This document shows positions 1 through 8,322 of a stretch of DNA of 57,367 nt, piece by piece. A model generated the notes under the pieces. The model was not told the DNA's origin. It made no database searches and saw nothing but the letters and a program-made list of their open reading frames with translations. The DNA comes from Streptomyces typhae (GTDB taxonomy: Bacteria > Actinomycetota > Actinomycetes > Streptomycetales > Streptomycetaceae), in NCBI RefSeq assembly GCF_009755605.1, contig NZ_WPNZ01000039.1, positions 1 to 57,367 on the forward strand. Direction: 5' to 3'. Numbering within the stretch: position 1 is the first letter of the stretch; each line of letters starts with the position of its first letter. The position numbers and the translations under genes are program-made.

Positions 1-393
1 GCGGAGGAGGTCAAGGTCGGTATCCAGATCCTGGAGTCGCTGAATCTGCGTCAGCGGCGTCTGGAGATCGTGTCGTGTCCTTCGTGCGGGCGTGCGCAGG
101 TGGATGTGTACAAGCTGGCGGACGAGGTGACGGCGGGGCTTGAGGGTATGGAGGTGCCGCTGCGCGTGGCGGTGATGGGCTGTGTGGTGAATGGTCCGGG
201 TGAGGCGCGCGAGGCGGATCTGGGTGTGGCGTCGGGCAACGGCAAGGGGCAGATCTTCGTGAAGGGCGAGGTCATCAAGACCGTGCCGGAGTCGAAGATC
301 GTGGAGACCCTGATCGACGAGGCCATGAAGATCGCCGAGCAGATGGAGAAGGACGGCGTGCTCTCGGGCGAGCCCGAGGTCACCGTCAGCTAG
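1..393 (+). CDS. ispG: 4-hydroxy-3-methylbut-2-enyl diphosphate synthase, C-terminal part (IspG/GcpE)
   Basis: The reading frame is open from the first base and ends at TAG, giving the last 130 residues; the start lies outside the window. IspG reduces the cyclic diphosphate MEcPP to HMBPP in the non-mevalonate isoprenoid pathway and uses a [4Fe-4S] cluster. The cluster ligands are visible as CPSC near residue 27 of this fragment and the cysteine of GCVVNGPGEA about 33 residues later. Both motifs are hallmarks of the family's C-terminal domain. The tail is acidic and shows no damage. The gene is followed by a low-complexity non-coding stretch rather than a coupled gene, so it probably ends its transcription unit. 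Confidence 0.95.
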   Translation, partial: AEEVKVGIQILESLNLRQRRLEIVSCPSCGRAQVDVYKLADEVTAGLEGMEVPLRVAVMGCVVNGPGEAREADLGVASGNGKGQIFVKGEVIKTVPESKIVETLIDEAMKIAEQMEKDGVLSGEPEVTVS

Positions 394-404
394 TCCTGGC
401 CCCT

Positions 405-592
405 GGGCCCTGTGCCGGTCCCGAACCCCGGGTCTGGTCCCGGGCGGGCCCTGCCCTGGTCCCGGTCCCGGCCCCCTGCCCTGGTCTCGGCCCTGGCCCC
501 GGTTCCGGGCTTGGCCCCGGCCCCGGCCCCGGCCCCGGTTCCGGGTCTGGTCCCGGTTCCGGGTCTGGTCCCGGTCCCGGTCCCGGGGGCCG
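405..592. repeat. Degenerate GGTCCC/GGCCCC hexanucleotide tract
   Basis: Downstream of ispG the sequence is a run of six-base units of the type GGTCCC, GGCCCC and GGTTCC. It includes an 18-base unit repeated exactly (537-554 and 555-572). All frames read as Pro/Gly-rich low complexity, so I read no gene here. The rest of the 394-719 gap holds only the start region of the next gene. Confidence 0.8.
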
Positions 593-719
593 CGGGTGGT
601 GCGGACCGGTTCCGGGCGGGCACGCATGCCGCCCGGGACCGCGGGCAACCGGGCGGCAGCAGACAATCCCGCCAGGTACAGTGCGGAGATCAGCAGACCG
701 TATGGTGAGGCCCCCGCAC

Positions 720-1568
720 GTGTTGACCCAGACCACTACCAGGGTCCTCGAACCGAGTGACCTGGACGCTGCGCTCGCGGTACTCGACCGCGAGCCGGTC
801 GCCAATGCCTTCGTCACCGCCCGGGTGCGCGTCGCGGGCCTCGACCCGTGGCGCCTCGGCGGCGAGATGTGGGGCTGGTACGAGGACGGCATGCTGGAGT
901 CCCTGTGCTACGCGGGCGCCAACCTCGTCCCGATCTGCGCCACCCCGCGCGCCGTACGCGGCTTCGCCGACCGCGCCCGCAGGGCCGGACGCCGCTGCTC
1001 CTCCATCGTCGGCCCCGCCGAGGCGACCGCCCGGCTGTGGCGACTGCTCGAACCGTCCTGGGGCCCGGCCCGCGAAGTCCGCGCCCAGCAGCCCCTGATG
1101 GTCGCCGACCGGCTGCCCGACGACATCACGCCCGACCCGTACGTCCGCCGCGTCCGCAAGGACGAGATGGAGACGATCATGCCGGCGTGCGTGGCGATGT
1201 TCACCGAGGAGGTCGGCATCTCCCCGCTCGCCGGCGACGGTGGACTGCTCTACCAGGCCAGGGTCGCCGAACTCGTCGGCTCCGGCCGCTCCTTCGCCCG
1301 GCTCGACGCCGACGGCCGCGTGATCTTCAAGGCCGAGATCGGCGCGGCGACGGATCTGGCCTGTCAGGTACAGGGCGTGTGGGTGGCCCCCGAGTACCGG
1401 GGGCAGGGGTACGCGGCGCCCGGCATGGCCGCCGTCATGCGCTACGCCCTCGCCGATGTGGCGCCCGTGGTCAGCCTGTACGTCAACGACTTCAACACGG
1501 CGGCGCGGGCCGCCTACCGGCGGGTGGGCTTCAAGGAAGTCGGCGCCTTCATGAGCGTCCTGTTCTGA
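720..1568 (+). CDS. GNAT-family N-acetyltransferase with DUF4081-like N-terminal domain
   Basis: The protein has about 282 residues. The C-terminal half carries a GNAT fold with the acetyl-CoA loop seen as VAPEYRGQGYAAPGM and the late strand SLYVNDFNTAARAAYRRVGF. The N-terminal half resembles the DUF4081 region common in actinobacterial acetyltransferases. I chose GTG at 720 because GGTGAGG lies about 10 bases upstream. TTG at 723 and ATG at 702 are possible alternatives. The substrate cannot be inferred. It stands alone between ispG and a second, unrelated-looking GNAT gene, with an inverted repeat separating them. Confidence 0.85.
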   Translation: MLTQTTTRVLEPSDLDAALAVLDREPVANAFVTARVRVAGLDPWRLGGEMWGWYEDGMLESLCYAGANLVPICATPRAVRGFADRARRAGRRCSSIVGPAEATARLWRLLEPSWGPAREVRAQQPLMVADRLPDDITPDPYVRRVRKDEMETIMPACVAMFTEEVGISPLAGDGGLLYQARVAELVGSGRSFARLDADGRVIFKAEIGAATDLACQVQGVWVAPEYRGQGYAAPGMAAVMRYALADVAPVVSLYVNDFNTAARAAYRRVGFKEVGAFMSVLF

Positions 1569-1576
1569 CCCTCCCG

Positions 1577-1699
1577 GTCAGGGGCGCGGGGAACTGCGCG
1601 ACCAGCCACGGAACAGCCGCAGACGTGTCTGCCGGGCAACTGTGCGGACGCGTCCGCGGCTCTTCTCGGGCTGAGCGCGCAGTTCCCCGCGCCCCTGAC
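1577..1699. repeat. Inverted repeat with 24-base perfect arms
   Basis: The arms at 1577-1600 and 1676-1699 are exact reverse complements built around GGGGCGCGGGGAACTGCGCG, separated by 75 bases. The same core is, from general knowledge, a frequent intergenic element in Streptomyces genomes. Here it lies between two acetyltransferase genes and could act as a transcription terminator or be a mobile repeat. Confidence 0.85.
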
Positions 1700-1727
1700 G
1701 GGGCACCCGGCGAAGTAGGGTTCCCGC

Positions 1728-2276
1728 ATGACGGACGAAGTCGTGATCGGGCCCCTGGACCTCGCCGGGCGAGTCGACGACGCGCTGCGCGTGCAGGCCC
1801 TCGCCTTCGGGCTCAGCGACGACGAGATCGCCGTACGCCGCCAGATCGTGCTGCGGCACCTCACCTACCCCGGGGCGCGGGCGTACGGCGCCACGACGAG
1901 CGACGGACGACTCGTCGGCTTCGTCTACGGCATGCCCAACGACCGCGGGCACTGGTGGTCCACCGTCGTCGAGCCCTATCTGCGCGGCTGGGGCCTCGAC
2001 GACTGGCTCGACGGCTCCTTCGTGATCACCGAGCTGCACGTACGCCCCGGCTATCAGAACCGCGGCGTCGGCCGCACCCTGATCACCACCATCACGGACA
2101 CCGCCGCCGAGCCCCGCTCGATCCTCTCCGCCATCGACACCGAGAGCCCGGCCCGCGGCCTGTACCGGTCGCTCGGCTACACCGACCTGGCGTGCAACGT
2201 CCTCTTCCCGAGCGCACCCAAGCCGTACGCCGTGATGGGCGCTCCACTGCCGCTCGTGCGTCCTGCGCGGGGCTGA
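1728..2276 (+). CDS. GNAT-family N-acetyltransferase
   Basis: This 182-residue protein has a single GNAT domain. Strand 4 and the acetyl-CoA loop are visible as FVITELHVRPGYQNRGVGRTL, matching the Q/RxxGxG/A pattern, followed by the typical C-terminal LYRSLGYTDL. It starts at ATG with a TAGGG-type ribosome site about 8 bases upstream. The length is normal for a stand-alone family member. The acceptor substrate is unknown. It is forward like its neighbours but separated from proS by 79 bases, so co-transcription is possible but not shown. Confidence 0.85.
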   Translation: MTDEVVIGPLDLAGRVDDALRVQALAFGLSDDEIAVRRQIVLRHLTYPGARAYGATTSDGRLVGFVYGMPNDRGHWWSTVVEPYLRGWGLDDWLDGSFVITELHVRPGYQNRGVGRTLITTITDTAAEPRSILSAIDTESPARGLYRSLGYTDLACNVLFPSAPKPYAVMGAPLPLVRPARG

Positions 2277-2355
2277 CGGCGGGAAACGGATTTCCGGGTG
2301 CGCGCCCGGCGGGGCTAACCTGCGGCCACCACACTTTTCGTAGCAGGAGTTCATC

Positions 2356-4050
2356 ATGGCCCAGGTCCAGCGCATGTCCCGTTTGATGGTCAAGACACTG
2401 CGCGACGACCCGGCGGACGCGGAGACGCTCAACCACAAGCTGCTCGTGCGCGCCGGCTACGTACGCCGCACCGCCGCGGGCATCTGGACCTGGCTGCCGC
2501 TCGGCAAGAAGGTCTACGAGAACGTGGCCCGCGTCGTCCGCGAGGAGATGGACGCCATCGGCGGCCAGGAGGTCCTGCTCCCCGCCCTGCTGCCCAAGGA
2601 GCCCTACGAGGCCAGCGGGCGCTATGAGGAGTACGGCGACCTGCTGTTCCGCCTCAAGGACCGCAAGGGCTCCGACTACCTCCTCGGCCCCACCCACGAG
2701 GAGATCTTCACCCAGGTCGTCAAGGACCAGTGCTCGTCCTACAAGGACCTGCCGGTGATCCTCTACCAGATCCAGACGAAGTACCGCGACGAGGCCCGCC
2801 CGCGCGCCGGTGTGCTGCGCGGCCGCGAGTTCCAGATGAAGGACGCGTACTCCTTCGACACCTCCGACGAGGGCCTCGCCGAGGCGTACGCCCTGCACCG
2901 CGGCGCCTACCAGCGGATCTTCGAGCGCCTCGGCCTGGACTACCGCATCGTGTCCGCCGTGTCCGGCGCCATGGGCGGCTCGCAGTCCGAGGAGTTCCTC
3001 GCGCCCGCGCCCGCCGGTGAGGACACCTTCGTGGACTGTCCCGCGTGCGACTACGCGGCGAACACCGAGGCCGTGACCTTCGCCCTGAAGCCGGCGTCCA
3101 CCGAGGGGCACCCCGCCGTCGAGGAGCTGGACACCCCCGACACCCCCACCATCGAGACCCTCGCCGAGCACCTCGGGGTCCCGGCCTCCGCCACCCTCAA
3201 GAACCTCCTCGTCAAGGTCGACGGCGAGATCGTCGCCGTGGGCGTGCCCGGGGACCGCGAGGTCGACCTCGGCAAGCTCGGCGAGCACCTCGCCCCCGCC
3301 GAGGTCGAGCTGGTCACCGCCGAGGACTTCGAGGGCCGCGCCGACCTCGTCCGCGGCTACGTCGGCCCCCAGGGCCTGGACAAGGTCCGCTACATCGCCG
3401 ACCCGCGCGTCGCGCCCGGCACCTCCTGGATCACCGGCGCCAACAAGCCCGACCGCCACGCCCGCAACGTCGTCTGCGGCCGCGACTTCGAGGTCGACGA
3501 CTATCTGGACGTCGTCGTGGTCGAGGCCGGCGACCCCTGCCCCGCCTGCGGCGCGGGCCTGAAGCTGGACCGGGCCATCGAGATCGGCCACATCTTCCAG
3601 CTCGGCCGCAAGTACGCCGACACCTTCCAGCTCGACGTCCTCGGCCAGAACGGCAAGCCCGTCCGCGTCACCATGGGCTCCTACGGCATCGGTGTCTCCC
3701 GTGCCGTCGCCGCGCTCGTCGAGCAGACCGCCGACGAGCACGGGCTCTGCTGGTCCAAGGAGGTCGCCCCGGCCGACGTGCACGTCGTCGCCGCGGGCAA
3801 GGCCGTGCAGACCGAGCTGGCGCTCGATGTCGCGGGGCAGCTCGGGGCCGCCGGGGTGCGGGTGCTCGTCGACGACCGGGCCGGGGTGTCGCCCGGCGTC
3901 AAGTTCACCGACGCCGAGCTGATCGGCGTCCCGCAGATCCTGGTCGCAGGGCGCCGCTCCGCGGAGGGGGTCCTGGAGCTCAAGGACCGGCGTACCGGTG
4001 AGCGGGAGGAGCTCTCCGTGGCGGAGGCGATCGCCCGCCTGTCGGCGTAG
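2356..4050 (+). CDS. proS: Prolyl-tRNA synthetase, bacterial type with editing insertion
   Basis: ProRS charges tRNA-Pro with proline in the cytoplasm. The protein has 564 residues, the usual length of the bacterial form. The class II core shows GPTHEE in the N-terminal catalytic half and motif 2 as RPRAGVLRGREFQMKDAYSF. A YbaK-type editing insertion lies at about residues 225-380. The catalytic half resumes with motif 3 as GSYGIGVSR, and an anticodon-binding domain closes the protein. The start ATG has AGGAG upstream. The gene ends against a strong inverted repeat shared with the convergent gene at 4192. Confidence 0.97.
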   Translation: MAQVQRMSRLMVKTLRDDPADAETLNHKLLVRAGYVRRTAAGIWTWLPLGKKVYENVARVVREEMDAIGGQEVLLPALLPKEPYEASGRYEEYGDLLFRLKDRKGSDYLLGPTHEEIFTQVVKDQCSSYKDLPVILYQIQTKYRDEARPRAGVLRGREFQMKDAYSFDTSDEGLAEAYALHRGAYQRIFERLGLDYRIVSAVSGAMGGSQSEEFLAPAPAGEDTFVDCPACDYAANTEAVTFALKPASTEGHPAVEELDTPDTPTIETLAEHLGVPASATLKNLLVKVDGEIVAVGVPGDREVDLGKLGEHLAPAEVELVTAEDFEGRADLVRGYVGPQGLDKVRYIADPRVAPGTSWITGANKPDRHARNVVCGRDFEVDDYLDVVVVEAGDPCPACGAGLKLDRAIEIGHIFQLGRKYADTFQLDVLGQNGKPVRVTMGSYGIGVSRAVAALVEQTADEHGLCWSKEVAPADVHVVAAGKAVQTELALDVAGQLGAAGVRVLVDDRAGVSPGVKFTDAELIGVPQILVAGRRSAEGVLELKDRRTGEREELSVAEAIARLSA

Positions 4051-4055
4051 GGATC

Positions 4056-4152
4056 CCGGGGCTCCGCCCCGGACCCCGCTCAGGTTTCAGCCCGTCCGGC
4101 GTTTGAGGACGAGGCGCGGAGCGCCGATACGGGGTCCGGGGCGGAGCCCCGG
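4056..4152. terminator. Bidirectional terminator-like inverted repeat carrying a dispersed element
   Basis: Arms of 23 bases at 4056-4078 and 4130-4152 are exact reverse complements (core GGGGCTCCGCCCCGGACCCC). The loop contains a 29-base element at 4085-4113 that recurs identically at 19817-19845. It sits between convergent proS and the reverse gene at 4192, the expected place for a shared terminator. Confidence 0.8.
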
Positions 4153-4191
4153 TTTCGGTGAAGGGGCGGGCCTGGGGCGTCCCGCGCGGGC

Positions 4192-5118
4192 TCACAGCCA
4201 GCCCGCGAACTCCAGGAGGAGTTCCGCATCCTGCGCGCGCCCCACGCGGAGCGCCCGCACCCCGGACTCCACGGCCCGGAACAGCGCCCACCCCCGAAGC
4301 CGCTCGGGGTCGACCTCCAGGGACTCGGCGAGCCGCTTGACGCGCCGCCGCGTCACCCCGGCTCCGGACGGCGTGGCGATCAGGTCCTCCACCCGGTCCC
4401 GCACCAGGCGCGCCAGGTCGAAGGCGGGCTCACCCACCACGGGGTCGGGCCCCACGGCCAGCCACGGCACCCGCTCGGCGGCGAGCACCTTGCTCTGCCG
4501 GAACGTCCCGTGCAGCAGCACGGCACCGTCGGCCCCGGCGGGTGCCGAGGCGAGCAGCTCGTCGCGCGCGGCGAGCGCGGCGTCCACCAGCGGCCCGACG
4601 TCCGGCTCCGGGCACGCGGCCATCGCGTCGGCCTGCCGCCCCGTCCGCTCCGCGACGGTCTCGAACCGGTGCTCCGACGGCGGCGGCACCCACAGCCGCC
4701 GCAGCGTCCCGGCCGCCTCCAGCATCGACTTGGCCTCGGGCAGCGACCGTACGGACACATCCCGGTGCAGCCGCTCGACCAGCAGCGCCCCGTCCGCCTC
4801 CGCGCCGGCCCCGGAACCGGCGTCCAGGAGCCGCGCCGCCCCGAGGCCGCCCCAGTGCGCCATCGCCGCCCGCTCGCTGTCGGGCCGCGACCGCGGCGGC
4901 ACCAGCTTGAGCACCGCGGGGGTGTCCTCGCGGGTCCGTACGAGCAGGACGACACTGCTGCGACCGCCGGGCACCTGTACCCGCTCGACGGTCAGCTCCC
5001 GGCGCGCCATCGCGTCCCGTACCAGTTCCGGCAGGCGGTGCAGCCAGTCGTCGGTGGCGGTGTCGCGCGGCGTCTCGCCGAGCGCACGGACGAGGCGCGG
5101 CGGCGGTTCGAAAGCCAT
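4192..5118 (-). CDS. Aminoglycoside/hydroxyurea phosphotransferase-like protein, predicted catalytically inactive
   Basis: The 308-residue protein follows the APH(6)/hydroxyurea-kinase family. It has an N-lobe with VLKLVPPRS (ATP-site lysine region) and a C-lobe with LLHGTFRQSKVL and VVGEPAFDLARLVRDR. In active members the first C-lobe motif reads HGD-x-x-x-x-N. Here the catalytic Asp is Thr and the Asn is Lys. In the second, the Mg-binding Asp before Pro is Gly (AVGPDPVVGEP). All three changes argue against phosphotransfer. The frame is intact with normal Streptomyces codon use, so it is not a decaying gene. I infer a binding or scaffolding role, unproven. It is reverse and convergent with proS. 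Confidence 0.8.
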   Translation of the reverse strand: MAFEPPPRLVRALGETPRDTATDDWLHRLPELVRDAMARRELTVERVQVPGGRSSVVLLVRTREDTPAVLKLVPPRSRPDSERAAMAHWGGLGAARLLDAGSGAGAEADGALLVERLHRDVSVRSLPEAKSMLEAAGTLRRLWVPPPSEHRFETVAERTGRQADAMAACPEPDVGPLVDAALAARDELLASAPAGADGAVLLHGTFRQSKVLAAERVPWLAVGPDPVVGEPAFDLARLVRDRVEDLIATPSGAGVTRRRVKRLAESLEVDPERLRGWALFRAVESGVRALRVGRAQDAELLLEFAGWL

Positions 5119-5265
5119 GCGCGAGGTGTTCCCTTCCCGGCCGCCCGAAGGCGTTCGTGTCCCGGCTGCCCGAAGGCATGCGTACGTGGTGGCGCCGTCA
5201 CGCCGACCGGCCCGGCCACCCCCGAGGGCGCCCGTGCACCGGGCCCGCGCGGCGACACCGGGGCG

Positions 5266-5772
5266 TCATCCGGACGCGGCCGGCCGCTCCGCGAGCCCTG
5301 GGAAGGCTACGCTCCCGCCGCGCCACCGCGCCGCCCGCACCGCCGCCTCCCGCAGCGACTCGGCCGCGAGCGCGCGCCGCGGCCCGTCCGCCGCCCGCAC
5401 CAGGTCGGCGTAGACCGCCGCGACCCGCTCCTCCAGCTCGGCCGCGAGCCGGGCCGCGGCCGCCGCGTCCGGCACCGGGAAGGGCAGCGCGTACGCGGCC
5501 GCCGAGGGCTCCGGCTCGCCGCCGAGGTCACGCACCGCCCGCGCCAGCTCGTCCCGACGGGCGCGATGGGCGTCGTACGCCGTACGGGCGTCCGCCCTGC
5601 GCCGGTCGCCGATCCGGCCGCCGACGACGCCGTAGCCGTACACGGCCGCGTGCTCGGCCCGCAGCGCCGCCTGCACGGCCTTGAGCTCGGCCTTGAGCTC
5701 GGCCTTCGTGTCGCCGCCGTCCTCGGCGTCGTCCCGCTTCTCGTCCCGTGCCACGCGGCTCACTCGGCTCAC
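5266..5772 (-). CDS. DUF4439 ferritin-like protein
   Basis: This 168-residue, mostly helical protein resembles the DUF4439 family, which has a ferritin-like four-helix fold. AVQAALRAEHAAVYGYGVVGGRIG is the typical first helix, with the E and Y/H positions of the fold. It begins at a GTG that overlaps the stop of the upstream lipoprotein gene by four bases (GTGA), so the two are probably translationally coupled. There is no signal peptide or membrane segment. Family function is unknown, and metal binding has not been shown here. Confidence 0.8.
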   Translation of the reverse strand: MSRVSRVARDEKRDDAEDGGDTKAELKAELKAVQAALRAEHAAVYGYGVVGGRIGDRRRADARTAYDAHRARRDELARAVRDLGGEPEPSAAAYALPFPVPDAAAAARLAAELEERVAAVYADLVRAADGPRRALAAESLREAAVRAARWRGGSVAFPGLAERPAASG

Positions 5773-6335
5773 TTGGCGTCCTCCGTCAGCAGGTAGGCGT
5801 GCGCGGCGCCCGCCGCCGCCACGGAGGCGAGCAGCCGGGCGAGTTCGGCGGGTGCTTCCAGGAGCTGCTTGCCGCGCCGGTCGGCCAGGTCACGCTCCGC
5901 CGTGGCGAGGAACCGCAGCGCGCTCCTCCTGCCGGACGGCACGTCGACCGGCCGCTCCGACGGCGAGGCCTCGGCGGAGGCGCCGGAGGAGGCCGGGGAG
6001 CCCGAGGAGGCGGGCTTCGCGGACGAGCCGGACGGGCGGCCGCCGCCGAAGGCCCGCTCGTGCCGTGCCACCTCCGCCCGCAGCGGACCGAGGCGGTCCG
6101 CGAGGGAGGCATGGGCCGCGAGCACGGCGTCGTACCGCCGCAGCAGCGCCGCGCTGTCCCGCGCCGCACGCGCGCGCACCCGCTTCTCGGCGGACGAGCG
6201 CCCGTCGCTCGCGGTGTCGGAGCCGGAGCACCCGGCGAGCAGCAGCGTGCTCCCGGCCGCGGCGGCGGCACCGGTGAGCAGACTCCGTCTGCGCGGACCC
6301 GGTCGGGACCACGAAGGGGTGAGATACGACGGCAC
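5769..6335 (-). CDS. Predicted Tat-exported lipoprotein coupled to the DUF4439 protein
   Basis: The protein has about 188 residues. Its N-terminus has a twin-arginine stretch (RRRSLLTGAA), a hydrophobic core and a lipobox LLAGC, so it should be exported and lipid-anchored outside the cytoplasmic membrane. The mature part is helical with a Ser/Ala/Pro-rich central linker. I prefer GTG at 6335, which has GAGGAC nine bases upstream, over the GTG at 6371, which has no ribosome site. The gene ends inside the start of the DUF4439 gene. It is divergent from rimP. Function is unknown. Confidence 0.75.
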   Translation of the reverse strand: MPSYLTPSWSRPGPRRRSLLTGAAAAAGSTLLLAGCSGSDTASDGRSSAEKRVRARAARDSAALLRRYDAVLAAHASLADRLGPLRAEVARHERAFGGGRPSGSSAKPASSGSPASSGASAEASPSERPVDVPSGRRSALRFLATAERDLADRRGKQLLEAPAELARLLASVAAAGAAHAYLLTEDAK

Positions 6336-6603
6336 GGCAGACGTCCTCGGAAAGGTGGGCCGCGAGGGCACGAGGGGCGGGGATGGGCGCCAGGGCGACA
6401 GGCCCCGGGCCGGTGATCACCGTACCTGCGCGCTGTCCTCGTACGTGCGATCGGCTCGATGTCCGTGCGATGTCCCCGTGATCGGCCCGATCCCGGGTGT
6501 TCCGCGGCCCGACGGTGGACGGCAACACCCTCCGGGACCGGATACCCTTTGACCTGACACGCGACGATCCCACAACAGCACACGCGGCCGAGGAGTCACC
6601 CGG

Positions 6604-7113
6604 ATGAGCACCACCCAGAGCGAGAGGCTGCGAGAACTGCTGGAACCGCTCGTCAGCTCCCAGGACCTCGATCTCGAAGAGATCGAAGTGGCCCCGGTCG
6701 GACGCAAGCGAGTGCTGCGAGTCGTCATCGACTCCGAGGACGGCGTGGACCTCGACACGATCGCGGAAGTGAGCCGCCTGCTCTCCGCGAAGCTCGACGA
6801 GAGCGACGTCATGGGCGAGGGGGAGTACGACCTGGAGGTCGGGTCCCCCGGCGCCGAGCGCGCCCTGACCGAACACCGCCACTACGTGCGTGCCGTGGAC
6901 CGCCTGGTGAAGTTCCAGCTGGCGGAGGGCGGCGAGCTCGTCGCCCGCATCCTCACCGTGGACGACGAGGGTCTTGACCTGGAGGTGCCCGGTGTGAAGG
7001 GCCGCAAGCCCACCGCGCGCCGCCTCGCCTTCGCCGAGATCGACAAGGCGCGCGTGCAGGTCGAGTTCAACCGCAAGGACAAGAAGGACATGAAGGAAGA
7101 GGAGGAGGCGTAG
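6604..7113 (+). CDS. rimP: Ribosome maturation factor RimP
   Basis: RimP is needed for 30S subunit maturation. The 169-residue protein has the family pattern: an N-terminal KH-like domain (DLDLEEIEVAPVGRKRVLRVVID), the DVMGEGEYDLEVGSPGAERAL segment and a C-terminal Sm-like domain. ATG follows GAGGAG. It is the first gene of the rimP-nusA-ylxR-infB cluster and is separated from nusA by two bases. The 268-base gap upstream (6336-6603) is the shared divergent promoter region with the lipoprotein gene. TTGACC at 6550-6555 is the only -35-like hexamer I noticed there, without a clear partner. Confidence 0.95.
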   Translation: MSTTQSERLRELLEPLVSSQDLDLEEIEVAPVGRKRVLRVVIDSEDGVDLDTIAEVSRLLSAKLDESDVMGEGEYDLEVGSPGAERALTEHRHYVRAVDRLVKFQLAEGGELVARILTVDDEGLDLEVPGVKGRKPTARRLAFAEIDKARVQVEFNRKDKKDMKEEEEA

Positions 7114-7115
7114 CC

Positions 7116-8150
7116 GTGGACATCGACATGAGTGCCCTGCGGGGTCTGGTACGGGAGAAGGAGATCTCCTTCGACCTCCTTGTCGAGGCGATCGAGTCGG
7201 CCCTCCTCATCGCCTACCACCGCACCGAGGGAAGCCGCCGCCACGCGCGCGTGAAGCTCGACCGCGACAGCGGCCACGTGACGGTGTGGGCGAAGGAGGA
7301 CCCCGACGACCTCGAGGAGGGGCAGGAGCCCCGCGAGTTCGACGACACCCCGTCCGACTTCGGCCGCATCGCCGCCACCACCGCCAAGCAGGTCATCCTG
7401 CAGCGGCTGCGCGACGCCGAGGACGACGCGACGCTCGGTGAGTACGCCGGCCGCGAGGGCGACATCGTCACCGGCGTCGTCCAGCAGGGCCGCGACCCGA
7501 AGAACGTCCTGGTCGACATCGGCAAGCTGGAGGCCATCCTGCCCGTGCAGGAGCAGGTGCCGGGCGAGGAGTACCGCCACGGCATGCGCCTGCGCTCCTA
7601 CGTCGTCCGGGTGGCCAAGGGCGTCCGCGGCCCGTCCGTGACCCTGTCGCGCACCCACCCGAACCTGGTCAAGAAGCTGTTCGCGCTCGAGGTGCCGGAG
7701 ATCGCCGACGGCTCCGTGGAGATCGCCGCGATCGCCCGCGAGGCCGGTCACCGCACCAAGATCGCGGTCCGTTCGACCCGCTCGGGCCTCAACGCCAAGG
7801 GCGCCTGCATCGGCCCGATGGGCAGCCGGGTGCGCAACGTCATGGGTGAGCTCAACGGCGAGAAGATCGACATCGTGGACTGGTCGGAGGACCCGGCCGA
7901 CATGGTCGCCCACGCGCTCTCCCCGGCCCGTGTCAGCAAGGTCGAGATCGTCGACCTGGCCGCCCGCTCCGCCCGCGTGACCGTGCCCGACTACCAGCTC
8001 TCGCTGGCGATCGGCAAGGAGGGCCAGAACGCCCGCCTCGCGGCCCGGCTCACCGGCTGGCGCATCGACATCCGCCCGGACACCGAGGTGCCTGAGGGGC
8101 AGGCGCACACCGGCCGCTCCGGGTCCGACGGTCCCGGCGCGGAGGACTGA
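7116..8150 (+). CDS. nusA: Transcription termination/antitermination factor NusA
   Basis: NusA binds RNA polymerase and nascent RNA and modulates pausing, termination and rRNA antitermination. The 344-residue protein has the N-terminal polymerase-binding domain, an S1 domain (GDIVTGVVQQ), and two KH domains with GACIGPMGSRVRNVM and AIGKEGQNARLAARLTGW. It lacks the C-terminal acidic repeats of the E. coli form, as usual in actinobacteria. GTG at 7116 follows the rimP stop by two bases, so translation is probably coupled. Confidence 0.97.
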   Translation: MDIDMSALRGLVREKEISFDLLVEAIESALLIAYHRTEGSRRHARVKLDRDSGHVTVWAKEDPDDLEEGQEPREFDDTPSDFGRIAATTAKQVILQRLRDAEDDATLGEYAGREGDIVTGVVQQGRDPKNVLVDIGKLEAILPVQEQVPGEEYRHGMRLRSYVVRVAKGVRGPSVTLSRTHPNLVKKLFALEVPEIADGSVEIAAIAREAGHRTKIAVRSTRSGLNAKGACIGPMGSRVRNVMGELNGEKIDIVDWSEDPADMVAHALSPARVSKVEIVDLAARSARVTVPDYQLSLAIGKEGQNARLAARLTGWRIDIRPDTEVPEGQAHTGRSGSDGPGAED

Positions 8151-8166
8151 GCGCGGGCCGAGTGCC

Positions 8167-8216
8167 CTGGAGCGCTCTGGAGCGCTGCGGAGCGCCCCAG
8201 AGCACCCCGCAGCACC
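8167..8216. repeat. Five degenerate 10-bp tandem units between nusA and ylxR
   Basis: Five consecutive decamers follow the nusA stop. The first two are identical (CTGGAGCGCT) and the next three diverge at two to five positions. The outer units are partly complementary, so the RNA could fold. Confidence 0.75.
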
Positions 8217-8322
8217 CTGTCGTGCCATGACCGGCCGCACCCGGTCAGGTACTGATCAAGACAACAGTCGTTCGATTTCTGCCCCAAAGGGGCGAGGTCG
8301 GTGCGGGGAGGTAGACTTAAGC

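Noticed and set aside
394..680. Pro/Gly-rich frames after ispG
   Set aside because: All frames of the hexanucleotide tract are open and low complexity; there is no start with a ribosome site.
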